Assembly: GCF_000497445.1 (NCBI RefSeq)
Contig: NZ_CM002285.1
Location: forward strand, 4,036,718-4,066,251
Direction: 5' to 3'
Length of the DNA stretch: 29,534 nt
Source: Streptomyces roseochromogenus subsp. oscitans DS 12.976
Lineage (GTDB): Bacteria; Actinomycetota; Actinomycetes; Streptomycetales; Streptomycetaceae
Shown: one piece after another, positions 1-7,510 of the stretch
Layout: each line of letters opens with the position of its first letter
How positions within the stretch are numbered: the first letter of the stretch is position 1
Program-made: the position numbers and the translations under genes
Notes under the pieces: generated by a model
The model's database searches: none
What the model saw: the letters and a program-made list of their open reading frames with translations, nothing else
Told to the model about the DNA's origin: nothing

Positions 1-1203
1 CGCGCCGGGCAGCCGGAGCCGTCGGCCAGGCGCCGCGTCGGCCGGAAGGTGGCGGTGAGCGCCGGAGCGCTCGGCCTCGTCGCGGCCGCCGCACTGGTCG
101 TCGTACAGCTGCTGGGAAGCGAAGGGACCACGCCGGCCGGTATGACCCCGCACACCAAGGCCGCGGTGTTCAGCTCCTGGGAGGCCAAGCCGCTGTCCGA
201 GGGGACGGGGATGCCTCAGTGTTCGTACGGGGCCGGCAGGTTGCTGTGTGCGCGGCCCGGTGCGGTCTTCGCGCTCTCCCCCGCCGACGGAAAGCTGCTG
301 TGGCACCACTCGGTCGCCGCCGGGCCGGTCAGCGGACCGCCGGTTCTCTCGGACTCGCTCGTGCAGCTCTCCACGAACGGCGGCTCGCGGCTGGAGGCCT
401 TCGACCTGCGCTCCGGCAACGAGGTGGGGAAGCGGCCGCTGCCGCAGGGCGCGACGGGCCGCTACGCCGGTGGCACGGCCCTGTTCACCGGAGCCGACGG
501 AACGGTCAGCGGCGTGGAAAGCAAGTCGGGCCGGACGAAGTGGAGTCATCGGCTCCCGGGCTCCGGCACCCCGTTCCTCGCCTCGTTCGGCGGGGACCCG
601 CTGGTCTACGCGACCACCACGTCGCCGGACGGGACGCGCACCCACGTCGCCGCGGTGGATCCCGGTACCGGTGCCGTGCGCTGGAACGCCTCGCTGAACG
701 GGGTGCTGGAGCCGGTCGGCAGCCAGGGCGGGTCCCTGGCCTTCCTGTCCGTCGACCGGGCCACCGGGGAGGCGAACGCCGTGGTCCGTTACACGCCGGG
801 CACGAAGACGTCGCGCCGGGTGGCGCTGCCGGTCCCGCGGCTGACGCCGCAGGCCACCGTGCACGGCGACACGGTGTACCTGCTGGCCACGGGCGGCTCG
901 CTGGAGGCCGTCGGCCTGAACGCCGGCAAGCGGCGGTGGCACATCGAAACGTCCGTCAGCCGCGGCTCGGCCCCGGTCGGCGACGGTGCGCACGTCTACT
1001 TCACCGCGGCCGACGGACGCCTGCTGGCGTTCGACGCGCACGACGGACACCTCATCGGGCAGACCCGGCCGCGGCTCGGCGCCGACGCGGACAAGGTCAC
1101 CGCGGAGCTGCCGGCACCGGTGGTCGTCGACGGCCACGTCTACGCCGCCGCTCCCGACGGAACGGTCTTCGGCGTCGGGGCGCGCAATCCGGCCGACTGG
1201 TGA
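1..1203 (+). CDS. Membrane-anchored PQQ-type beta-propeller protein (5' end cut by window; possible Ser/Thr kinase C-terminal part)
   Basis: The frame is open to the left edge, so the N-terminus is missing. A basic stretch (RRRVGRK) precedes one membrane helix (about bases 49-117). About 350 extracytoplasmic residues follow, containing repeated PQQ/quinoprotein-like blades: ADGKLLWHHS, SGRTKWSH, GTGAVRWN, AGKRRWHI and DGRLLAFDAHDGHLIG. These W-containing blades are typical of the sensor part of Streptomyces receptor kinases and of BamB-like propellers, where they bind ligands or proteins rather than act as enzymes. A basic juxtamembrane segment followed by one helix fits a PknB-type kinase lying upstream, but the kinase domain is outside the window, so that part is inference. 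It converges on ilvD and shares a terminator with it. A GTG at 49 could be read as a start, but it falls at the beginning of the membrane helix and is probably internal. Confidence 0.8.
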   Translation, partial: RAGQPEPSARRRVGRKVAVSAGALGLVAAAALVVVQLLGSEGTTPAGMTPHTKAAVFSSWEAKPLSEGTGMPQCSYGAGRLLCARPGAVFALSPADGKLLWHHSVAAGPVSGPPVLSDSLVQLSTNGGSRLEAFDLRSGNEVGKRPLPQGATGRYAGGTALFTGADGTVSGVESKSGRTKWSHRLPGSGTPFLASFGGDPLVYATTTSPDGTRTHVAAVDPGTGAVRWNASLNGVLEPVGSQGGSLAFLSVDRATGEANAVVRYTPGTKTSRRVALPVPRLTPQATVHGDTVYLLATGGSLEAVGLNAGKRRWHIETSVSRGSAPVGDGAHVYFTAADGRLLAFDAHDGHLIGQTRPRLGADADKVTAELPAPVVVDGHVYAAAPDGTVFGVGARNPADW

Positions 1204-1210
1204 CGTGCAG

Positions 1211-1302
1211 AGGTGACTGGCAAAGGTGACTGGCAAAGGTGACTGGCAAAGGTGACTGGCAAAGGTGACTGACAAAAGGGGACCGACAAGGTGACTGACA
1301 AA
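1211..1302. repeat. 13-bp tandem repeat downstream of the propeller gene
   Basis: Four exact copies of AGGTGACTGGCAA start at 1211, 1224, 1237 and 1250. A fifth with one change starts at 1263, followed by two decayed copies (about 1276-1289 and 1290-1302). The array begins 7 nt after the stop codon at 1201-1203 and ends at the terminator stem. The period is not a multiple of three, so it is not coding. Confidence 0.92.
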
Positions 1303-1331
1303 GGGGCCGCCCCCGCCGGAGGCGGCCCCTT
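1301..1331. terminator. Bidirectional intrinsic terminator between convergent genes
   Basis: Perfect 11-bp inverted repeat AAGGGGCCGCC / GGCGGCCCCTT with a 9-nt loop. It lies between the propeller gene and ilvD, which converge. The A and T residues at the stem ends give a short U tract in either direction. Confidence 0.85.
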
Positions 1332-1333
1332 CC

Positions 1334-1375
1334 ACGTGCGGCCTGGGTCAGCTTCTACGTGCGGGCTGGGTCAGC
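1334..1375. repeat. Duplicated 3' end of ilvD
   Basis: The 19 bases at 1357-1375, which include the first base-pairs of the ilvD stop codon region, are repeated with one mismatch at 1334-1352 (period 23). This looks like a small tandem duplication of the ilvD tail into the intergenic gap. Confidence 0.75.
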
Positions 1376-3224
1376 CCAGCTTGGTCACGTCGCGGACCGC
1401 GCCCTTGTCCGCGCTGGTCGCCATCGCGGCGTAGGCGCGCAGGGCGGCCGAGACCTTGCGGTCGCGGTTCCCGGGGGCGTAGACGCCGCCCAAGGCCTGC
1501 TCGCGGCGGGCCAGTTCGGCCTCGTCGACCAGCAGCTCGATCGTGCGGTTCGGGATGTCGATGCGGATGCGGTCGCCGTCCTGGACCAGGGCGATGGTGC
1601 CGCCGGAGGCCGCCTCGGGAGAGGCGTGGCCGATGGACAGACCCGATGTGCCGCCCGAGAAACGGCCGTCGGTGATCAGGGCGCAGGTCTTGCCGAGGCC
1701 GCGGCCCTTCAGGTACGAGGTCGGGTAGAGCATCTCCTGCATGCCGGGGCCGCCCTTGGGACCCTCGTAGCGGATGACGACGACGTCGCCGTCCCTGACC
1801 TCGTGGGTGAGGATGCGCTGGACGGCCTCCTCCTGGGACTCGCAGACGACCGCCGGGCCCTCGAAGGTCCAGATGGACTCGTCGACACCGGCCGTCTTGA
1901 CCACACAGCCGTCCACGGCCAGGTTGCCCTTGAGGACCGCGAGGCCGCCGTCCTTGGAGTAGGCGTGCTCGACGGAGCGGATGCAGCCGCCCTCCGCGTC
2001 CTCGTCCAGGGCCTCCCAGCGCTCGGACTGGGAGAAGGCCTGGGCGGAGCGGACACAGCCCGGGGCGGCGTGCCAGAGCTCGACCGCCTCCGGGGACGGG
2101 GAGCCGCCGCGGACGTCCCAGGTCTTCAGCCAGTCGGCCAGGGACGGGCTGTGGACCGCGTGCACGTCCTCGTTGAGCAGGCCGGCGCGGTGCAGTTCGC
2201 CGAGCAGGGCCGGGATGCCGCCGGCGCGGTGCACGTCCTCCATGTAGTACGTGCGGTTCTTCGCGACGTTCGGGGCGACCTTCGCCAGGCAGGGGACGCG
2301 GCGCGAGACGGCGTCGATCTGCTCCAGGCCGAAGGGGACGCCCGCCTCCTGGGCGGCGGCCAGCAGGTGCAGGATCGTGTTGGTGGAGCCGCCCATCGCG
2401 ATGTCCAGGGCCATGGCGTTCTCGAAGGCCTGGAAGGTGGCGATGTTGAGCGGGAGGACCGACTCGTCGTCCTGCTCGTAGTAGCGGCGGGTGAGGTCCA
2501 TGACCGTGCGGGCCGCGTCGACGTAGAGCTGCTTGCGCGCGGTGTGGGTGGCGAGGACCGAGCCGTTGCCGGGCAGGGACAGGCCGATCGCCTCGGTCAG
2601 GCAGTTCATCGAGTTGGCCGTGAACATGCCGGAACAGCTGCCGCAGGTCGGGCAGGCGCTCTCCTCGATACGGAGGATGTCCTCGTCGGAGATCTTGTCG
2701 TTGACGGCGTCGGAGATCGCGTCGACCAGGTCGAGGGTGCGGACCGTGCCGTCCACGAGGGTGGCGCGGCCGGACTCCATCGGGCCGCCGGAGACGAAGA
2801 CCGTCGGGATGTTCAGGCGCAGCGCCGCCAGCAGCATGCCCGGCGTGATCTTGTCGCAGTTGGAGATGCAGACCAGGGCGTCGGCGCAGTGGGCCTCCAC
2901 CATGTACTCCACGCTGTCCGCGATCAGGTCGCGGGAGGGCAGGGAGTAGAGCATGCCACCGTGGCCCATGGCGATGCCGTCGTCCACGGCGATCGTGTTG
3001 AACTCGCGCGGGATGCCGCCCGCCTCCGTGATCGCCTCGCTGACGATCCGGCCGACCGGCTGCAGATGGGTGTGGCCCGGCACGAACTCGGTGAAGGAGT
3101 TCGCGACCGCGATGATCGGCTTCCGGCCGATGTCCGCACCGGGTACACCGGAGGCGCGCATCAGGGCGCGGGCGCCCGCCATGTTGCGGCCGTGGGTGAC
3201 TGTGCGGGACCTCAGCTCGGGCAT
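1371..3224 (-). CDS. ilvD: Dihydroxy-acid dehydratase
   Basis: IlvD dehydrates 2,3-dihydroxy-isovalerate and 2,3-dihydroxy-3-methylvalerate to the 2-keto acids, the third common step of valine and isoleucine synthesis, in the cytoplasm with an Fe-S cluster. The 617-residue product has the length of the long (E. coli-type) family. Family signatures are present: [10 protein letters not shown] with C123 at 119-130, [10 protein letters not shown] with C191, C194 and C197 at 191-200, a GGSTNT motif near 340, and the C-terminal swivel domain with GRFSGG. The ATG at 3222-3224 is preceded by GAGGAG at a good distance. The gene stands alone: a TetR gene ends upstream and a shared terminator lies downstream. 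Very secure call. Confidence 0.97.
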   Translation of the reverse strand: MPELRSRTVTHGRNMAGARALMRASGVPGADIGRKPIIAVANSFTEFVPGHTHLQPVGRIVSEAITEAGGIPREFNTIAVDDGIAMGHGGMLYSLPSRDLIADSVEYMVEAHCADALVCISNCDKITPGMLLAALRLNIPTVFVSGGPMESGRATLVDGTVRTLDLVDAISDAVNDKISDEDILRIEESACPTCGSCSGMFTANSMNCLTEAIGLSLPGNGSVLATHTARKQLYVDAARTVMDLTRRYYEQDDESVLPLNIATFQAFENAMALDIAMGGSTNTILHLLAAAQEAGVPFGLEQIDAVSRRVPCLAKVAPNVAKNRTYYMEDVHRAGGIPALLGELHRAGLLNEDVHAVHSPSLADWLKTWDVRGGSPSPEAVELWHAAPGCVRSAQAFSQSERWEALDEDAEGGCIRSVEHAYSKDGGLAVLKGNLAVDGCVVKTAGVDESIWTFEGPAVVCESQEEAVQRILTHEVRDGDVVVIRYEGPKGGPGMQEMLYPTSYLKGRGLGKTCALITDGRFSGGTSGLSIGHASPEAASGGTIALVQDGDRIRIDIPNRTIELLVDEAELARREQALGGVYAPGNRDRKVSAALRAYAAMATSADKGAVRDVTKLG

Positions 3225-3261
3225 CGTCGCTCGCTCCTCGAATGACCATCTGGCAATGAGT

Positions 3262-3304
3262 CCAGAGACTTCTGGCTGTCTATGAGACTACGCCGCCACT
3301 CCAA
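3262..3304 (-). promoter_or_regulatory. Putative ilvD promoter with adjoining inverted repeat
   Basis: Reading leftward, TTGGAG (3299-3304) and TAGACA (3277-3282) are 16 nt apart, a plausible housekeeping promoter. Immediately downstream lies the inverted repeat CCAGA-4 nt-TCTGG (3262-3275), at about the expected transcription start, which could be an operator. The boxes are inferred from pattern only. Confidence 0.4.
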
Positions 3305-3358
3305 GGGCTGGACACGGCTGTCCGGAATACGGGACGCGCGTTTCACCTGTCCGTGAGG

Positions 3359-4006
3359 TCACCGATCCGTGAGGTGATGCTGTACGACAGGGGCGACGCG
3401 CGCGATGATCTGCTCCAGGTCCGCCGACGCCAGCGGCTCCAGCTTGATCACGTAGCGCATCATCGCCGTACCCACCAGCTGGGCGGCGGCCAGCTCGGCG
3501 CGCAGCTCGGGGTCCGGCAGATCCACCTGGGCGGCGATCCGGCGCAGCAGCTGGGCGGCGATCAGGCGGCGGAAGACGGCGGCCGCGGTGTCGTTGTTGA
3601 CGGCCGAGCGGACGATGGCCAGCAGCGGGGTGCGGGTGGTGGGGTTCTCCCAGACACCGAAGACGAAGCGGGTCAGCCGCTCCCCCACCCCTTCCAGTGG
3701 GCCGTCGGCGACCGCGACCGGCGCGTCGAGCGCGGGCGCGAAGGCCACGGCGATGGCCGCCTCGAAGACCTGCTCCTTGGTGCCGAAGTAGTGGTGGACC
3801 AGCGCGGAGTCGACCCCGGCCGCCTTGGCGATGCCGCGGACGGACGTCTTCTCGTACCCGCGCTCGGAGAACTCCCCGCGGGCCGCGGTGAGGATGCGGT
3901 CGCGGGTGCCGGCGGACTCGGTGCGCGGCGGCCTGCCCCTTCGGCGGCCGGCCGGCTCGCCGGGCGACGGTGGCGTGCTCTCGGTCGGCGGCGTGTTCTT
4001 GGTCAT
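3359..4006 (-). CDS. TetR-family transcriptional regulator
   Basis: 215 residues. After a Pro/Arg-rich leader (GRRRGRPPRTES), residues about 32-80 form a TetR helix-turn-helix: RDRILTAARGEFSERGYEKTSVRGIA, then AGVDSALVHHYFGTKEQVF. The rest is an all-helical ligand/dimer domain containing the phrase VQHH near the end. The chosen ATG (4004-4006) gives the standard TetR N-terminus; a longer frame upstream would overlap the neighbouring gene. The start lies 10 nt after the stop of the upstream sugar-isomerase-like gene, so the two are probably one transcript. There is no strong ribosome site, suggesting translational coupling. The ligand and targets are unknown. Confidence 0.9.
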   Translation of the reverse strand: MTKNTPPTESTPPSPGEPAGRRRGRPPRTESAGTRDRILTAARGEFSERGYEKTSVRGIAKAAGVDSALVHHYFGTKEQVFEAAIAVAFAPALDAPVAVADGPLEGVGERLTRFVFGVWENPTTRTPLLAIVRSAVNNDTAAAVFRRLIAAQLLRRIAAQVDLPDPELRAELAAAQLVGTAMMRYVIKLEPLASADLEQIIARVAPVVQHHLTDR

Positions 4007-4016
4007 CGGTACTCGC

Positions 4017-4835
4017 TCATGGCCGGGGCACCCGGACCGCCGACGCCAGGTGCTTGCGGGTGAAGGCCAGGGCCTCGGCGAGGTCGGCCTCGCGCTCGGC
4101 GGCGGACATCGCGCGGCGGGTGTTGACCTCGATGACGACATGGCCGTCGAAGCCGGAGAGGGTCAGGTGTTCCAGCAGCTCGGCGCAGGGCTGGGTGCCG
4201 CGGCCGGGCACCAGGTGCTCGTCCTTGGCCGAGCCCCGGCCGTCGGCGAGGTGCACATGGCCGAGGCGGTCGCCCATGCGGTCGATCATGTCCAGGGCGT
4301 CCGCGCGGGCGGTCGCGGTGTGGCTGAGATCGATCGTGAAGTGCCGGTAGTCGTGCTGGGTGACGTCCCAGTCGGGGGCGTAGGCGAGCATCTCGCGGTC
4401 CCGGTAGCGCCACGGGTACATGTTCTCTACCGCGAACCGTACGTCCGTCTCGTCCGCCATCCGCCAGATCCCGTCGACGAAGTCGCGCGCGTACTGCCGC
4501 TGCCAGCGGAAGGGCGGGTGTACGACGACGGTGGAGGCGCCCAGCTTCTCAGCGGCCGCCCGGGCGCGCTGCAGCTTGACCCAGGGGTCCGTCGACCAGA
4601 CCCGCTGGGTGATCAGCAGGCAGGGGGCGTGGACCGCCAGGACCGGAATGCCGTGGTAGTCCGACAGGCGGCGCAGCGCCTCGATGTCCTGGCTGACCGG
4701 GTCGGTCCACACCATGACCTCGACGCCGTCGTACCCGAGGCGCGCGGCGACCTCGAAGGCCGTCGCCGTGGACTCCGGGTATACGGAGGCCGTCGACAGC
4801 GCGATACGCACGTCCGCGTCCCTTGCTTCAGCCAC
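4017..4835 (-). CDS. Sugar phosphate isomerase/epimerase-like TIM-barrel protein
   Basis: 272 residues of the xylose-isomerase-like / AP-endonuclease-2 barrel family. Signs are the alternating beta/alpha pattern [60 protein letters not shown] and GHVVIEVNT, which supply the acidic and His metal ligands (E in VEN, D in IDLSH, H in VHLAD, E in VIEVN). The substrate cannot be told from sequence. Two in-frame GTG starts exist. I chose 4833-4835 because TAAGGT (rightmost base 4848) lies exactly 7 nt before it, a leaderless arrangement; the alternative GTG at 4842-4844 overlaps that box. It is followed closely by the TetR gene, which may regulate it. Confidence 0.85.
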   Translation of the reverse strand: MAEARDADVRIALSTASVYPESTATAFEVAARLGYDGVEVMVWTDPVSQDIEALRRLSDYHGIPVLAVHAPCLLITQRVWSTDPWVKLQRARAAAEKLGASTVVVHPPFRWQRQYARDFVDGIWRMADETDVRFAVENMYPWRYRDREMLAYAPDWDVTQHDYRHFTIDLSHTATARADALDMIDRMGDRLGHVHLADGRGSAKDEHLVPGRGTQPCAELLEHLTLSGFDGHVVIEVNTRRAMSAAEREADLAEALAFTRKHLASAVRVPRP

Positions 4836-4933
4836 GTCCGTCACCTTAAGGGGTTGAGTGGCTCGGGTGTTGGGTGCCTATTCGCCGTTGTGACGTTCGC
4901 CATTTGCGGGTGCGGGTTCGTCGCGGTTGATCG

Positions 4934-5019
4934 GTCCCCCAAGTTCCGGGCTTCGCTCGAACCCGGGGGACCCCCATCGCGGCGGAGCCGCATATCGATA
5001 CAGCCCCGCGCCCCTCAGG
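4934..5019. repeat. Dispersed Streptomyces intergenic repeat (two hairpin modules)
   Basis: First module: GTCCCCC (4934-4940) pairs with GGGGGAC (4965-4971), with an inner GTTC/GAAC pair. Second module (4983-5019): a segment containing GCATATCGATACAGCC and GCGCCCCTCAGG. From general knowledge of the genus, such sequences recur between Streptomyces genes. A related copy is at 19242-19272. It lies just past the Ppx/GppA stop codon and may serve as its terminator. Confidence 0.65.
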
Positions 5020-5022
5020 TTT

Positions 5023-5955
5023 CTAGTCCGAACCCATGTGATCAAGGCGCCGCAGGATCACGCCCTCCCTCAGGGCCCACGGACAGATCTCCAGGTTCTC
5101 GACGCCGAACAGGTCCATCGCGCCCTCGGCCACCAGGGCGCCGGCCAGCAGCTGGCCGGAGCGGCCCTCCGAGACTCCCGGGAGTTCGGCGCGCTGGTCG
5201 GCGGTCATTCCGGCGAGGCGCGGGACCCAGGCCTCCAGGGACTCACGTTTGAGTTCGCGCTGGACGTAGAGGCCGTCGGCGCTGCGGGCGGCGCCGGCGA
5301 TGCGGGCGAGCTGCTTGAAGGTCTTGGAGGTGGCGACGACATGGTCGGGGATGCCGAGGCGGCTGAATTCGCCGACCGTGCGGGCGATCTCCGTACGTAC
5401 ATGGCGGCGCAACGTGCGCACGGCGTCGGGGGCGGGTGGGTCGCCGGGCAGCCAGCCGGCGGTGAGCCGCCCGGCGCCGAGCGGCAGCGAGACGGCGGCG
5501 TCCGGCTCCTCGTCTATGCCGTAGGCGATCTCCAGGGAACCGCCGCCGATGTCCAGGACCAGCAGCTTTCCGGCGGACCAGCCGAACCAGCGGCGGACCG
5601 CGAGGAAGGTCAGCCGGGCCTCCTCCGCGCCGGTGAGGACCTGGAGTCGTACGCCGGTCTCGTCGGCCACGCGCGCGAGGACGTCGTCGGCGTTGGTGGC
5701 CTCCCGGACGGCGGAGGTCGCGAACGGCAGCAGATCCTCGACGCCCTTGTCCTCGGCGGCCTGGAGCGCATCCCGTACCACGCCGACCAGCTTCTCCACG
5801 CCGTCGTCGCCGATGGCACCGCCGCCGTCGAGCAGTTGGGCAAGCCGAAGGTCGGCCTTGTGCGAATGTGCGGGCAGCGGGCGCGCGCCGGGGTGGGCGT
5901 CCACCACCAGGAGATGCACCGTGTTCGAACCCACGTCCAGGACACCGAGTCTCAT
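5023..5955 (-). CDS. Ppx/GppA-family phosphatase (exopolyphosphatase-like)
   Basis: 310 residues, the length of the short actinobacterial form, comparable to mycobacterial Rv0496. The sugar-kinase/Hsp70-fold phosphate loops are visible: [15 protein letters not shown] at the N-terminus, the [10 protein letters not shown] segment with its conserved [12 protein letters not shown] (second phosphate loop) and [10 protein letters not shown]. The family hydrolyses inorganic polyphosphate and/or pppGpp; which of these is the substrate here cannot be read. The ATG at 5953-5955 starts right at the first beta strand. It is preceded by TAGCGT then 7 nt, with no ribosome site, so the mRNA may be leaderless. 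It is divergent from the Cys-rich gene at 6027. Confidence 0.92.
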   Translation of the reverse strand: MRLGVLDVGSNTVHLLVVDAHPGARPLPAHSHKADLRLAQLLDGGGAIGDDGVEKLVGVVRDALQAAEDKGVEDLLPFATSAVREATNADDVLARVADETGVRLQVLTGAEEARLTFLAVRRWFGWSAGKLLVLDIGGGSLEIAYGIDEEPDAAVSLPLGAGRLTAGWLPGDPPAPDAVRTLRRHVRTEIARTVGEFSRLGIPDHVVATSKTFKQLARIAGAARSADGLYVQRELKRESLEAWVPRLAGMTADQRAELPGVSEGRSGQLLAGALVAEGAMDLFGVENLEICPWALREGVILRRLDHMGSD

Positions 5956-6026
5956 ATACGGAACGCTACTGCCAGATCGTCCGCCGACGGTCCCCGGAGC
6001 GGTCCTCGGCCACTTACCCTGGACAC
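5956..6026. promoter_or_regulatory. Back-to-back -10 boxes for two divergent, probably leaderless genes
   Basis: Rightward: TACCCT at 6015-6020, then 6 nt, then the GTG at 6027. Leftward: TAGCGT (rightmost base about 5968), then 7 nt, then the ATG at 5955. Both fit the TANNNT box placed so that transcription begins at the start codon. No convincing -35 was found on either strand. Confidence 0.45.
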
Positions 6027-6893
6027 GTGCCAAAGACGAAAAAGGCGAAGGATCACAAATCCTCCAAGGAGTTGAAGGATTCCTCGCAGGCGACGGCGTC
6101 CGTGTCCAAGAAGTCCAAGAATTCCAAGAAGGCCCCGAAGATGAGCGACGAGAAGGGGCTCGACTTCGCGCGCGCCTGGGTGGAGTTTCCTGATCCTGCG
6201 GACGACGAGCAGGTCTTCCGCTGTGATCTGACATGGCTGACCTCTCGCTGGACCTGCATCTTCGGCAGCGGCTGCCAGGGCATTCAGGCGGGCCGCGCGG
6301 ACGACGGGTGCTGCTCGCTGGGCGCGCACTTCTCGGACGAGGACGACGAGAAGCGGGTCGCCGGGCACGTGGCGCGGCTCACGCCGGAGATCTGGCAGCA
6401 CCACGAGGAGGGCACGCGGAACGGCTGGGTCTCGGAGGACGACGAGGGCTCACGTCAGACCCGGCCCTTCCAGGGCTCGTGCATCTTCCAGAACCGGCCC
6501 GGTTTCGCGGGCGGCGCGGGCTGCTCGCTGCACATCCTCGCTCTGCGGGAGGGCCGGGAGCCGCTGGAGACCAAGCCGGACGTGTGCTGGCAGCTGCCGA
6601 TCCGGCGGACGTACGACTGGATCGACCGCCCCGACGACACACGGGTCCTCCAGATCTCCATCGGCGAGTACGACCGCCGGGGCTGGGGTCCGGGCGGCCA
6701 CGACCTGCACTGGTGGTGCACCTCGGCGACCTCCGCACACGGCGCGGGCGAGCCGGTGTACGTCTCCTACCGGGCCGAGCTGACCGAGCTGATGGGCAAG
6801 GCGGGGTACGACCGTCTGGTCGAGCTCTGCGAAGCACGACTGGCGTCGCAGCTGCCGCTCCTCGCCCCTCACCCCGCCGACCCGACCCCGTAA
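6027..6893 (+). CDS. Cysteine-rich protein of unknown function with Lys-rich N-terminal tail (zinc/iron-chelating type?)
   Basis: 288 residues. Residues 1-42 are a low-complexity Lys/Ser tail ([24 protein letters not shown]). The remainder carries ten Cys: C66, C77, C83, C95-C96, C152, C166, C187, C231 and C268. Patterns include [25 protein letters not shown] and CWQLPI. The run CC ... C ... CSLH ... CWQLP recalls the YkgJ/DUF3109 cluster-binding proteins, so metal or Fe-S binding is likely, but I do not recognise the exact family. The GTG at 6027 was chosen for the -10 box 6 nt upstream; an ATG at 6141 would remove the tail. The tail could bind nucleic acid or another polyanion (inference). 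The neighbouring divergent gene acts on polyphosphate or pppGpp. Confidence 0.85.
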   Translation: MPKTKKAKDHKSSKELKDSSQATASVSKKSKNSKKAPKMSDEKGLDFARAWVEFPDPADDEQVFRCDLTWLTSRWTCIFGSGCQGIQAGRADDGCCSLGAHFSDEDDEKRVAGHVARLTPEIWQHHEEGTRNGWVSEDDEGSRQTRPFQGSCIFQNRPGFAGGAGCSLHILALREGREPLETKPDVCWQLPIRRTYDWIDRPDDTRVLQISIGEYDRRGWGPGGHDLHWWCTSATSAHGAGEPVYVSYRAELTELMGKAGYDRLVELCEARLASQLPLLAPHPADPTP

Positions 6894-7482
6894 CTCCACC
6901 CCTCCCTTTCCCACCCCCCGTCTCGGTCGGCTGAAAGGGCACCGAGGGGGGCGACGCCCGGGTGCCTCCCGGGGGAGGGCGAGACCGACTGTCGCGTGCC
7001 AGGGGCGAGAGCCGCGATCAGGGACCGGCTCGCGCGTCCCGAGGTAAGAACCGACAGCCGCGTCCAGGCGCCGCCGGCACGGTCCCAGGGCCGCAGGCAA
7101 GGTCCGACCGCCACTTGCCGGGGGCAGCGGCAAGATCCGGCGACGGCATGCCGGGGGCAGCGGCACGGTCCGACCGCCGCGTCCCAGGGCCGCCAGCACG
7201 GTCCGACCGCCACTTGCCGGGGGCAGCGGCAAGGTCCGGCGGCTGCATACCGGGGGGGCAGCGGCAAGACCCGACGACCGCATGCCGGGGGCTCCGCCGG
7301 ACCCACGCCAGCGTCTCGGACCTGGCCCCCCGATCAGCCGCCCCACCCCATGCCCCTCCCACATCCCGCCTCTCCAAGCCCCACCCCCAGCCGCCAGAAG
7401 GACTAGCCGTCCCGGACCAGACGCTCCCGATCAGCCGCCCACACCCGATACCCCTCCCAAAGCCCACCCCCAAGCCCCACCC
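6894..7482. other. 589-bp non-coding, repeat-rich spacer
   Basis: Between the convergent Cys-rich gene and the sigma-like fusion gene. It holds a 33-bp minisatellite (7047-7300) and an imperfect 95-96 bp tandem duplication (from 7311) that runs into the end of the fusion gene. Open frames here on both strands merely read through the repeats. No promoter, RNA or recognisable gene remnant was seen apart from the duplicated gene tail. Confidence 0.75.
7047..7300. repeat. 33-bp minisatellite
   Basis: Units start at 7101, 7134, 7167, 7200 and 7233 (the last is 35 bp), with a partial unit at 7081-7100, a diverged unit at 7047-7080 and a final unit from 7268. Core phrases are GGTCCGACCGCC and GCCGGGGGCAGCGGCA. 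The units at 7101 and 7200 are identical over 33 bp while the 7167 unit is more diverged, as expected of unequal exchange. The 33-nt period equals 11 codons, so frames stay open on several strands without evidence of coding. Confidence 0.88.
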
Positions 7483-7510
7483 CTAGCCGCCAGAAGGGCT
7501 AGGCGTCTCG
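7311..7510. repeat. Imperfect 95-96 bp tandem duplication overlapping the 3' end of the fusion gene
   Basis: The phrases CGTCTCGGA / CGTCCCGGA recur at about 7312, 7407 and 7504. CGATCAGCCGCC recurs about 7331 and 7428, and the tail AGCCGCCAGAAGG with CTAG at 7389 and 7486. The copy ending at 7485 contains the real stop codon TAG of the fusion gene. In the outer copy the same codon reads TGG, so it is a decayed duplicate of the gene's C-terminal codons. Confidence 0.75.

Noticed and set aside
1348..3249. Two more 600-codon frames over ilvD
   Set aside because: Shadows of ilvD, with no recognisable protein features.
7047..7300. CRISPR array
   Set aside because: Repeats are directly joined without unique spacers and vary in sequence; there are no cas genes.
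6962..7486. Open frames on both strands through the 33-bp repeats
   Set aside because: They stay open because 33 is a multiple of three. There is no ribosome site, the translations are repeat-only and units vary by 2 nt.
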